Of a stretch of DNA of 64,000 nt, positions 57,252 to 64,000 are shown piece after piece. The first letter of the stretch is position 1, and each line of letters opens with the position of its first letter. Source of the stretch: Hellea sp965224755 (lineage in GTDB: Bacteria > Pseudomonadota > Alphaproteobacteria > Caulobacterales > Maricaulaceae); contig OZ245061.1 in NCBI GenBank assembly GCA_965224755.1, positions 1,984,001-2,048,000 on the forward strand, given 5' to 3'. The position numbers and the translations under genes are program-made. Under the pieces are notes generated by a model, which was not told where the DNA came from, made no database searches, and was given only the letters and a program-made list of their open reading frames with translations.

Positions 57252-58643
57252 ATGACAAAAATGCGCACGGAAACCGATAGCTTCGGCCCGCTGGAAGTTC
57301 CTGCGGATAAGTATTACGGCGCGCAAACGGCGCGGAGCTTGATTAATTTTCCGATTGGCAGTGAGACGATGCCGCCCGCCATGATACGCGCATTGGGGAT
57401 TATAAAACGCTCCGCTGCGATCACCAATCAGGCACTGGATAATCTGGATAACACTACGGCCAAGGCCATCATCCGCGCTGCCAGCGAAGTCGCTGAAGGC
57501 AAGCTTGATGATCATTTTCCGCTCTCGGTCTGGCAGACAGGCTCCGGCACACAGTCCAATATGAACACGAATGAGGTTATCTCTAACCGGGCGATTGAAA
57601 TGCTCGGCGGGAAGATCGGCTCCAAAACCCCGGTTCACCCCAACGACCATGTCAATCGCAGCCAGTCCTCCAATGACACCTTCCCGACCGCCATGCACAT
57701 CGCGGCGGCGGAGGAAATCCATCACAGCCTGCTGCCCGCACTGGGTTATCTGCGCAATGCGCTAAACGACAAGGCGCAAGGGTTTCGCAAGATTATCAAG
57801 ATTGGCCGCACCCATACGCAAGACGCAACGCCGGTCACGCTCGGGCAAGAATTTTCGGGTTATGCCGCCCAGATTGAAAACGGCATTAAGCGCGTCGAGG
57901 CTGGGCTAAAAGAACTTATGCCCCTCGCTCAAGGCGGCACAGCCGTTGGCACGGGATTGAACGCCAAGCCCAAATTTGCAAAAATGTGCGCCGCAGAAGT
58001 CGCGAATTATACGCGGCTGCCGTTTAAGACTGCGCCCAATAAATTCGAAGCCCTCGCCGCCCATGACGCTTATGTCTCGGCTCACGGCGCGCTAAATACC
58101 GTGGCCGCGAGCCTGTTTAAGATCGCCAATGATATTCGCTTTTTGGCTTCCGGCCCGCGCTCCGGCCTCGGCGAGATTAGCCTGCCCGCAAATGAACCGG
58201 GCAGCTCTATCATGCCCGGAAAGGTCAACCCAACTCAATGCGAAGCGCTAACCATGGTCTGCACGCAAGTCATGGGCAATAACACCACCATCACCCTCGC
58301 CGGGAGCCAAGGCCATTTCGAGCTCAATGTCTATAAACCGGTCATGGCTTATAATATGATGCAGTCCATCGCGTTGCTCTCCGATAGCTGCATGGCCTTT
58401 GCCGATAAATGCGTGACCGGCATCACCGCCAATGAAGACCGCATTGCCGAGCTGCTGGGCCGCTCGCTCATGCTGGTCACCGCCCTCGCCCCAACCATAG
58501 GCTATGACAACGCCACTAAAGTCGCCAAGACAGCGCATAAAAACGGCACGACATTGCGCGAAGAAGCCGTGCGGCTCGGCTTTGTCACCGAGAAAGAATT
58601 CGACAAGGTAGTGCGCCCTGAATTGATGATAAAGCCGCGCTAA
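57252..58643 (+). CDS. fumC: Fumarate hydratase, class II
   Basis: This 463-residue TCA-cycle enzyme converts fumarate and malate. The signature is GSSIMPGKVNPTQCE. 'TGSGTQSNMNTNEVISN' and 'GRTHTQDATPVTLGQEFSGY' are the other two conserved regions of the fumarase/aspartase superfamily. Length is normal. The stop overlaps the next start by one base (TAATG). Confidence 0.97.
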   Translation: MTKMRTETDSFGPLEVPADKYYGAQTARSLINFPIGSETMPPAMIRALGIIKRSAAITNQALDNLDNTTAKAIIRAASEVAEGKLDDHFPLSVWQTGSGTQSNMNTNEVISNRAIEMLGGKIGSKTPVHPNDHVNRSQSSNDTFPTAMHIAAAEEIHHSLLPALGYLRNALNDKAQGFRKIIKIGRTHTQDATPVTLGQEFSGYAAQIENGIKRVEAGLKELMPLAQGGTAVGTGLNAKPKFAKMCAAEVANYTRLPFKTAPNKFEALAAHDAYVSAHGALNTVAASLFKIANDIRFLASGPRSGLGEISLPANEPGSSIMPGKVNPTQCEALTMVCTQVMGNNTTITLAGSQGHFELNVYKPVMAYNMMQSIALLSDSCMAFADKCVTGITANEDRIAELLGRSLMLVTALAPTIGYDNATKVAKTAHKNGTTLREEAVRLGFVTEKEFDKVVRPELMIKPR

Positions 58644-58825
58644 TGGCAGGCGACGTCGTCAATTTCAACAAAGCCCGCAAACAGGCCGCGCGGCATCAGA
58701 AAGTCTTAAAAGCGGCGGAGAACCGCGTGAAATTCGGACGTAAAAAGTCCGAAAAAGAGAAAGCGGCGGCGCTGACGAAGAAGCTTCAAGCGCATTTGGA
58801 TAGCCATAAGTTGGATGACAGCTAA
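58643..58825 (+). CDS. DUF4169 family protein
   Basis: The 60-residue Lys/Arg-rich helical protein matches DUF4169 ('VNFNKARKQAARHQKVLKAAENRVKFGRKK'), a small family that usually follows fumC or precedes a ribbon-helix-helix gene in alphaproteobacteria. Function is unknown; it may bind nucleic acid. It is translationally coupled to fumC (TAATG). Confidence 0.85.
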   Translation: MAGDVVNFNKARKQAARHQKVLKAAENRVKFGRKKSEKEKAAALTKKLQAHLDSHKLDDS

Positions 58826-58839
58826 AGTTTTATGTGCTA

Positions 58840-58868
58840 TTTTATGCGCATGAACTATGCGCATAAAA
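58840..58868. promoter_or_regulatory. Perfect 11-bp inverted repeat over the ccdA start: candidate operator
   Basis: TTTTATGCGCA-TGAACTA-TGCGCATAAAA spans both candidate ATGs of the antitoxin (58844 and 58850). CcdA proteins are ribbon-helix-helix DNA binders that repress their own operon, and this is the only strong palindrome near the gene. It is the probable operator. Confidence 0.72.
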
Positions 58869-59122
58869 GATTTCCGAAGAAAAAAGCCGTCAATCTCTCC
58901 TTGAGTGAGGAACTTATTGACACCGCAAAAGAGCTAAAGATTAACCTGTCTGAACTAACGGAACGCAAGATTGGCGGCGAATTACGTGCTTTGAAAATCA
59001 AGAAGTGGGCCGAGAAGAATGCTACAGCCATCGCGGAACGCAATGAACGCGTTAAAAAGAACGGCCTCTTAAGCGATTGGATGTGGGGCAAACCAGACTT
59101 TGCTGATGACGATCTTTCGTGA
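58844..59122 (+). CDS. ccdA: Type II antitoxin CcdA
   Basis: This 92-residue protein has a ribbon-helix-helix start ('KKAVNLSLSEELIDTAKELK', then 'INLSELTERKI') and a flexible acidic C-terminus ending in 'FADDDLS', which wraps the toxin. The ATG at 58850 gives a slightly shorter protein and is equally possible. The last codons overlap the toxin start (GTG at 59119 inside the TGA). Inserted between DUF4169 and RHH_4 genes. Confidence 0.86.
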   Translation: MRMNYAHKRFPKKKAVNLSLSEELIDTAKELKINLSELTERKIGGELRALKIKKWAEKNATAIAERNERVKKNGLLSDWMWGKPDFADDDLS

Positions 59123-59424
59123 AGCAATATAATATCTATAAGTCTAAAAACCGCCGAAGCCCGGTTAAGCTATTATGTGTCATACAAAGCGATTATATGA
59201 ATGACCTCTCGACGATTATTGCCGCTCCGGTTTACCTCGTTAAAGGTTCAAATCCGATTTCGGTTTTACATCCGCTCATATCAATAAATGAAGAATCTTA
59301 TTTTGTGGAAGTTGAGAGCCTTAGCGCCCTCGACCGGAGATATTTCGGTGATCATGTAGCCGATGTGTCAGAAGACTATTATGAGTTCTCCAAAGCGCTA
59401 GACCGTCTTTTCTCTGGCATTTAG
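59119..59424 (+). CDS. ccdB: Type II toxin CcdB
   Basis: This 101-residue protein starts with GTG overlapping the ccdA stop (GTGA). It has the CcdB features 'YNIYKSKNRRS', 'LLCVIQSDYMNDLSTIIAAPVYLV' and a C-terminal 'DRLFSGI' helix that contacts gyrase. CcdB poisons DNA gyrase. Its AT-rich composition, like ccdA, differs from the surrounding fumC genes. Confidence 0.9.
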   Translation: MKQYNIYKSKNRRSPVKLLCVIQSDYMNDLSTIIAAPVYLVKGSNPISVLHPLISINEESYFVEVESLSALDRRYFGDHVADVSEDYYEFSKALDRLFSGI

Positions 59425-59426
59425 CC

Positions 59427-59648
59427 ATGCAAAAACGCTCTCTTTCTCTTTATGGCCACCGTACATCGCTTGCGCTTGAGCCTGAATTTTGGGTCGTGAT
59501 TGACGCCGCCGTCGCCGTAAGCGGAAAATCCTTTGCGCGGTTTATTCGGGATTTGGATGATCAGCGCATGGCGAGCGGCGGAGCGCAGAATTTGGCGTCA
59601 TATTTACGGGTTTGGGTTTTAGAGCGGGTGCAGAAAGCCGATATTTAG
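59427..59648 (+). CDS. Ribbon-helix-helix domain protein (RHH_4)
   Basis: The 73-residue protein has the pattern 'KRSLSLYGHRTSLALEPEFW', then 'SFARFIRDLDDQR' and 'NLASYLRVWVLERV', typical of the RHH_4 group that accompanies DUF4169 and fumC in alphaproteobacteria. It starts 2 bp after ccdB, although it belongs to the fumC neighbourhood rather than the toxin cassette. DNA target unknown. Its end overlaps the convergent lipoprotein gene by 4 bp. Confidence 0.83.
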   Translation: MQKRSLSLYGHRTSLALEPEFWVVIDAAVAVSGKSFARFIRDLDDQRMASGGAQNLASYLRVWVLERVQKADI

Positions 59649-59890
59649 GCGATAGGGTCAGGCGGTTTCTTGCAAGTCGGGCCATCTTTGACTTGTTCCT
59701 CGCCGCGCTTGAACATGGCGTCAATATCAAATTCGTCTTGGGCCGTCTCGCTGTCTTTCGCGGGCGCTTGGTCTTCGCTTTTGGTCTCGGCAGGCTTGTT
59801 TTCGGGTTCGGGAGCGGTTTGGCTTGACGCCATTTGGCCACACCCGAGAGTAAATAATCCAACAATAGTGATCTGTAACAAACGCGTCAT
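59645..59890 (-). CDS. Small acidic lipoprotein
   Basis: The 81-residue precursor has a lipobox (FTLGC, Cys17). A low-complexity Glu/Ala/Lys/Pro stretch follows, then a short ending with one Cys ('DGPTCKKPPDPIA'). Probably a small periplasmic lipoprotein; no function is known. Confidence 0.65.
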   Translation of the reverse strand: MTRLLQITIVGLFTLGCGQMASSQTAPEPENKPAETKSEDQAPAKDSETAQDEFDIDAMFKRGEEQVKDGPTCKKPPDPIA

Positions 59891-59979
59891 ATATTTACCC
59901 TACAACAAAACGCAGGCAAAATTAAGGCCTGTTCGCATTTTATCGTGCTCCGCCATAGCCAAGCCTGCATGTTGTCTTT

Positions 59980-62331
59980 ATGTTCCGGCGCATGTCCGCC
60001 GCTGATTCTTTTAGGCCTGTCCCGCCGCGCCCTACGCCGAGCCTGTCGCAACAGGCCATGCCAAACGCCGTGGCCAATATGGGGCCTTATCTGGACGGGC
60101 TAAACCCCGAACAGCGTGAGGCCGTTCTCGCGACCGAAGGCCCGGTTTTGGTGCTCGCAGGGGCCGGCACAGGCAAGACCCGCGTACTCACTTGCCGCCT
60201 TGCTCATATCCTTGAAAACCGCTTGGCTTACCCGTCGCAAATTCTCTCTGTGACCTTTACCAATAAAGCCGCGCGGGAAATGCGCGAACGTGTTGGCGGG
60301 CTTATCGGCGACGCGGTCGAAGGTCTGCAATGGCTCGGCACGTTCCATTCTATTGCCGCCAAAATCCTGCGTATCCATGCCGAGCTTGTCGGGCTGAAAT
60401 CCAGCTTCACCATTCTCGATACAGATGATCAAATCCGCTTATTGAAACAGGTCATTGCCTCCGAGAATATTGACGAGAAACGATGGACGGCCCGGTATAT
60501 GGCGAGCTTGATTGATGGCTGGAAAAACAAGGGCTGGACACCTGACAAGGTCACCACAAACGAAGCTTACAAATTTGCCGATGGCAAAGGCGGCAGGATT
60601 TACGAAGTTTATCAAGCGCGCCTGAAAACCTTAAACGCCTGTGATTTTGGCGATCTCATGCTGCATAATCTAACGATTTTCATGGGTAATCCCGATATAT
60701 TGCGGCGTTATCATGCCAAGTTTAAATACCTGCTGGTGGACGAGTATCAGGACACCAATGTCTGCCAATATCTCTGGCTGAGACTGCTCGCCCAAGGCTC
60801 GCAAAATCTCTGTGTTGTCGGCGATGATGACCAGTCTATCTATGGCTGGCGCGGGGCGGAGGTGGATAATATCCTGCGTTTTGAAAAGGATTTCCCCGGC
60901 GCAAAAGTCGTCAAATTAGAGCGTAATTACCGCTCGACCGAACATATTCTCGGCGCAGCTTCGGGCCTGATTGCCTCTAATCAAGACCGCCTCGGCAAGA
61001 CGCTTTGGACGGAGGAAAGCGGCGGCCACAAAGTCACTGTGACTGGCGTCTGGGACGCGCCTGCCGAGGCGCGGATTATCTCTAACGAAATCGAGAACTG
61101 GAAAAGCAAAGACCGGTTTTACAACGATGTCGCTATCCTCGTGCGCGCCTCGCGGCAGATGCGAAGCTTCGAAGAGCGCTTTATCCAGCTTGGTCTGCCC
61201 TACCGCGTCATTGGCGGGCCGCGTTTCTTCGAACGCCTCGAAATCCGCGATGCCCATGCTTATCTACGTGTGCTGCGCTCCGAAACCGATGACCTCGCCT
61301 TTGAACGCATCGTTAATACGCCCAAGCGCGGCATTGGCCAGACCAGTGTTCAAAAGCTGCAAATGGCCGCCCGGCATATGAATATCAGCCTTGAGGCCGC
61401 AACCCGCGAGCTGGTTAAAACCGATGAAATTCGCGGAAGAGCGCGCACAGCTTTGCGGGCCTTCATCATGGATATTGACCGCTGGCGGCGCGAGGCGGCA
61501 GATATACGCCATACGGAAATGATGGAACGTATTTTGGACGAGTCCGGCTACACCCAAATGTGGCGCGACAATAAAGACGCAAAATCAGCGGGGCGTTTGG
61601 AGAACCTCAAAGAGCTTATTCAGGCCATGGGCGAATTTGATACGCTGGACGCCTATCTCGAACATGTCAGTCTTGTGCTCGATGTCGATAGAGGGCCGCA
61701 GGAAGACGAAATTTCGCTGATGACGCTCCACTCCGCCAAAGGGCTTGAATTTCCCCTCGTCTTTCTGCCCGGCTGGGAAGACGGCATGTTCCCGAGCCAA
61801 AAGTCCATGGACGAGTCCGGCATGGCGGGACTGGAGGAAGAACGCCGCCTCGCTTATGTCGGCATCACCCGGGCACGCGAACAGGCTAAAATCTATTTCG
61901 CTGCCAATCGGCAGGTCTACGGCACGTGGCAATCCTCCCTGCCCTCACGTTTTATCGACGAACTCCCGCCTGAACATGTCGAAGCGGCCTCGGATACAGG
62001 ATATTATGATAGCAATAAATTTGCGGGTCAGGTCGCCGAGAAGTTCACGGAAAGCTTCGAATCAGAAAGAGGCCAATATAACTCCCCCGGCTGGCAACGC
62101 TACAAAGCCCATAGCGGCAAAAGTTTCGGCCGCGCCCCCAAAGAGATTGAAGGCCATGCCGTAAAACGCCCCACGCAGGCCAAAGACAGCCAATTTAAAA
62201 TCGGAGAACGTATCTTCCATCAGAAGTTCGGTTACGGTATAGTGAAATCGGCTGACGGGGCAAAATTGACAATTGCCTTCGAAAAAGCCGGAGAGAAAAA
62301 AGTGCTAGGCGGATTTGTGGAGCGGGTATAA
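59980..62331 (+). CDS. UvrD/PcrA-type DNA helicase
   Basis: The 783-residue superfamily 1A helicase works in nucleotide-excision or recombination-fork repair. Walker A is AGAGTGKT (60-67), motif II is 'LLVDEYQDTN', motif III 'GDDDQSIYGWRGA', motif IV 'LERNYRST', motif V 'LMTLHSAKGLEFPLVFLPGWEDGMFP', and motif VI 'YVGITRAREQ'. The C-terminal 50 residues ('FKIGERIFHQKFGYGIV') are the Tudor-like RNA-polymerase-interacting tail of UvrD/PcrA. It starts at 59980 or the ATG at 59992. The next gene overlaps its stop by one base. Confidence 0.94.
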   Translation: MFRRMSAADSFRPVPPRPTPSLSQQAMPNAVANMGPYLDGLNPEQREAVLATEGPVLVLAGAGTGKTRVLTCRLAHILENRLAYPSQILSVTFTNKAAREMRERVGGLIGDAVEGLQWLGTFHSIAAKILRIHAELVGLKSSFTILDTDDQIRLLKQVIASENIDEKRWTARYMASLIDGWKNKGWTPDKVTTNEAYKFADGKGGRIYEVYQARLKTLNACDFGDLMLHNLTIFMGNPDILRRYHAKFKYLLVDEYQDTNVCQYLWLRLLAQGSQNLCVVGDDDQSIYGWRGAEVDNILRFEKDFPGAKVVKLERNYRSTEHILGAASGLIASNQDRLGKTLWTEESGGHKVTVTGVWDAPAEARIISNEIENWKSKDRFYNDVAILVRASRQMRSFEERFIQLGLPYRVIGGPRFFERLEIRDAHAYLRVLRSETDDLAFERIVNTPKRGIGQTSVQKLQMAARHMNISLEAATRELVKTDEIRGRARTALRAFIMDIDRWRREAADIRHTEMMERILDESGYTQMWRDNKDAKSAGRLENLKELIQAMGEFDTLDAYLEHVSLVLDVDRGPQEDEISLMTLHSAKGLEFPLVFLPGWEDGMFPSQKSMDESGMAGLEEERRLAYVGITRAREQAKIYFAANRQVYGTWQSSLPSRFIDELPPEHVEAASDTGYYDSNKFAGQVAEKFTESFESERGQYNSPGWQRYKAHSGKSFGRAPKEIEGHAVKRPTQAKDSQFKIGERIFHQKFGYGIVKSADGAKLTIAFEKAGEKKVLGGFVERV

Positions 62332-63698
62332 TGGGGCGAATAATCGGAATTTTTATAACTGCTTGGCTTCTGGCGGGCTGCGCGAGTATAAACGAAACGC
62401 CCTTGAAAGTGCATCATATCAATTCACTGGCCTCGATGCAGACCAATGATGGCAGTTTTCAGGGCCTTGAATATCTCGCCGATCCTATTCCCGGAAAGCT
62501 TAAAAACCGCGTCAATATTCTCTATCTGCACGGCATTGGCTGGACCGAAGACCGGACTAAGGAACAACTGGCCGGTGATTTCCTCGGCGGAATTGCCAAG
62601 GCCTATAATCTCGATGCGGGCGACGGCTTGAAGACAACCCTCTGCGGGGAAGCCCCGTATGAAGCCGGCGCCGCGCCAACGCCGTATATCTATATCAAAG
62701 CCGATTCGCCGCGCCTGTTCGAGACCGCCTTGCCCGGCTCTAAGCTAAAACTGAATGAACTCGCCTGTATGGATAAGCAAACTCTGGCCATTGACGATAA
62801 TCTCGAATTCGTCATTTACCGTGTGTTCTGGGATAATATCTTCTGGGATAATATCCAATATCCTCATGTCGGGCATGATGACAATCGCGGCTCATCTAAA
62901 GAATTCGCCAGTTTGCGCCGCAAATATAACCGCCAATTAAAAGACGATCTTGTCAATTATGGTTTTAGCGATGCTGTGATGTATCTCGGCCCTGCGGGCG
63001 AGCACATCCGCAATGCTATACGCGGGGCGATGTGCAGCGCCGCGCTTGATGCGTCTGGTTATGATTTTGCGCGCCAAGGCAATACTGTCAGCCATACAGC
63101 CATTTGCAATACGGCCAGCTATACCCAGTTCAAAACTAATCAATTTGCTTTCGTCACCGAAAGCCTCGGCAGTAAAATCGCCTTTGACGTGATGCAAGAA
63201 GCCCTATCTGATGGCAAGGAAAGCATTCTCGATGATATGATTACGGGCAGCGAGACCTATATGCTGGCCAATCAATTGGCATTGTTATCACTGACAAATC
63301 TTACGCAGGGCAAAAAACGGCCTATCGCGAAACTCTCGGACGCTGACCGCCCAACACTCATAGCCATGTCAGAACTCAATGACTTTCTGAGTTATGAATT
63401 GGTGCCTTTTTATGAGCAACTTTGGAAACGCACAATTCGGCCTGAGCAAAACAACCTTGAACCCATGTCAAATAAAATTCGTAAAGAAGTGATCGAAAGT
63501 ATCGGGTTTGACATGATCGATATGCGCCTTGAATTTGCGGGCAAACTCTTTCCGATTATCAGCGGCTTTGTAGATCCAAAACAGGCTCATAGCAGCCATG
63601 CCGACGAACCGGAACTGATCCTCTATATGCTTTGCGGCGCGCGCAATGGAGCCTTAAACGACAAGGAATGCCTGGCCACTGAATTACAGAAAAAATGA
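62331..63698 (+). CDS. Lipoprotein with possible alpha/beta-hydrolase fold
   Basis: The 455-residue precursor has a lipobox (LLAGC, Cys17). 'ILYLHGIGWTEDRTKE' resembles the strand and HG turn at the start of an alpha/beta-hydrolase. 'FVTESLGSKIAFDVMQEAL' near residue 285 resembles a nucleophile elbow with Ser as S-L-G-S. A catalytic triad is not confirmed. It is translationally coupled to the helicase gene (TAATG) and to prmA (ATGA), so it forms part of that operon. Confidence 0.62.
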   Translation: MGRIIGIFITAWLLAGCASINETPLKVHHINSLASMQTNDGSFQGLEYLADPIPGKLKNRVNILYLHGIGWTEDRTKEQLAGDFLGGIAKAYNLDAGDGLKTTLCGEAPYEAGAAPTPYIYIKADSPRLFETALPGSKLKLNELACMDKQTLAIDDNLEFVIYRVFWDNIFWDNIQYPHVGHDDNRGSSKEFASLRRKYNRQLKDDLVNYGFSDAVMYLGPAGEHIRNAIRGAMCSAALDASGYDFARQGNTVSHTAICNTASYTQFKTNQFAFVTESLGSKIAFDVMQEALSDGKESILDDMITGSETYMLANQLALLSLTNLTQGKKRPIAKLSDADRPTLIAMSELNDFLSYELVPFYEQLWKRTIRPEQNNLEPMSNKIRKEVIESIGFDMIDMRLEFAGKLFPIISGFVDPKQAHSSHADEPELILYMLCGARNGALNDKECLATELQKK

Positions 63699-64000
63699 CA
63701 GCATCGCCGCCCTTTGCCTTATTCATCAGGGGCAGCAAAGCGGCCGCCTTCCAAATTTCAGACCAACTAGGCTTTGACTCCGATATGCAGGCCCTTGCCA
63801 TCTCGCTATTTGAAGACGGGCCGGACGCCATGCATGTTCAGGCCCTATTTGAGAGTGAAGCCGAGGCCGAGGCCTGCCTGGACGGGCTGAACATTCCAAC
63901 AGATATGGAGAGCTTCATCACCCAACTTCCCGATGAGGATTGGGTTAGCAAAAGCCAAGCCGGCCTACCGCCTGTCGTGGCAGGACGGTTTTGGCTCTAT
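63695..64000 (+). CDS. prmA: Ribosomal protein L11 methyltransferase (N-terminal part)
   Basis: The first 102 residues are present and the gene runs off the window. The N-terminal domain has the PrmA pattern, ending in the segment 'DEDWVSKSQAGLPPVVAGRFW', which in this family precedes the catalytic methyltransferase domain. PrmA trimethylates ribosomal protein L11. The start overlaps the preceding lipoprotein stop (ATGA). A helicase-prmA neighbourhood is common in alphaproteobacteria. Confidence 0.85.
   Translation, partial: MTASPPFALFIRGSKAAAFQISDQLGFDSDMQALAISLFEDGPDAMHVQALFESEAEAEACLDGLNIPTDMESFITQLPDEDWVSKSQAGLPPVVAGRFWLY

Overview
The window looks like a chromosomal segment of an alphaproteobacterium of the Maricaulales/Hyphomonadales type (Hyphomonadaceae or Robiginitomaculaceae), a relative of Caulobacter. 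The evidence is a popZ-like gene between tolC and valS, a circularly permuted two-piece tmRNA, an alphaproteobacterial SspB next to fumC and a DUF4169 gene, an N-acetylglutamate synthase-like protein of the NAGS/K architecture, and a large TonB-dependent receptor. Base composition is moderate (a little over half G+C by eye), with several clearly AT-richer patches. Almost all of the window is chromosomal housekeeping sequence. I see no prophage, insertion sequence, integrase or CRISPR array.

Layout. 1-6.1 kb: xthA, a DUF2145 protein, a DUF3137 protein and valS. 6.2-10.4 kb: popZ-like, tolC, pcm and tRNA-Cys. 10.4-17.8 kb: PepSY-TM protein, ygfZ, GNAT, tag, a KAS III enzyme, an HD hydrolase, a PLP dehydratase and an AlkK-type acyl-CoA ligase. 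17.8-20.3 kb: an AT-rich pair, a class C serine hydrolase lipoprotein and a GntR regulator. 20.5-28.4 kb: MFS exporter, a small membrane protein, an iodotyrosine-deiodinase-like flavoprotein, thrC, VOC, a Cys-rich GFA-like protein, tdh-kbl and a uracil-DNA glycosylase-family protein. 28.3-35.5 kb: pbpC and a giant alpha-2-macroglobulin. 35.8-38.9 kb: two tandem exported paralogues (the second frameshifted at a T8 run), an Hpt protein and an Arg/His-rich exported protein. 39-48.2 kb: CPBP protease, a TipN-like coiled-coil membrane protein, a TonB receptor, an RluD-type synthase and a filament-like coiled-coil protein. 48.3-54.3 kb: thyA, small membrane proteins, a Cys-rich exported protein, M14 peptidase plus NAGS-like protein, DUF2853 and a YegP protein. 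54.3-64 kb: permuted ssrA, RelBE, P450, sspB-fumC-DUF4169, CcdAB, an RHH protein, a UvrD/PcrA helicase, a lipoprotein and the start of prmA.

How the parts fit together. Two polarity or cytoskeleton candidates (an unusually long PopZ and a TipN-like protein) and a filament-like coiled-coil protein fit a stalked or budding lifestyle. PbpC and the alpha-2-macroglobulin form the known periplasmic defence/repair pair. ssrA and sspB, 2 kb apart, encode the tag RNA and the adaptor that delivers tagged proteins to ClpXP. Threonine synthesis (thrC) and degradation (tdh-kbl) lie close together.

The most unusual signals are: (1) a 273-bp block of palindromic repeats inserted in frame inside valS, predicted to add about 91 residues to an essential tRNA synthetase; (2) the same repeat family elsewhere, always as inverted pairs, once supplying the ribosome binding site of the next gene; (3) a homopolymer frameshift in one of two tandem exported paralogues, suggesting phase variation or recent decay; (4) a ccdAB cassette with a perfect 11-bp inverted-repeat operator over its start codon, sitting inside a conserved fumC neighbourhood.
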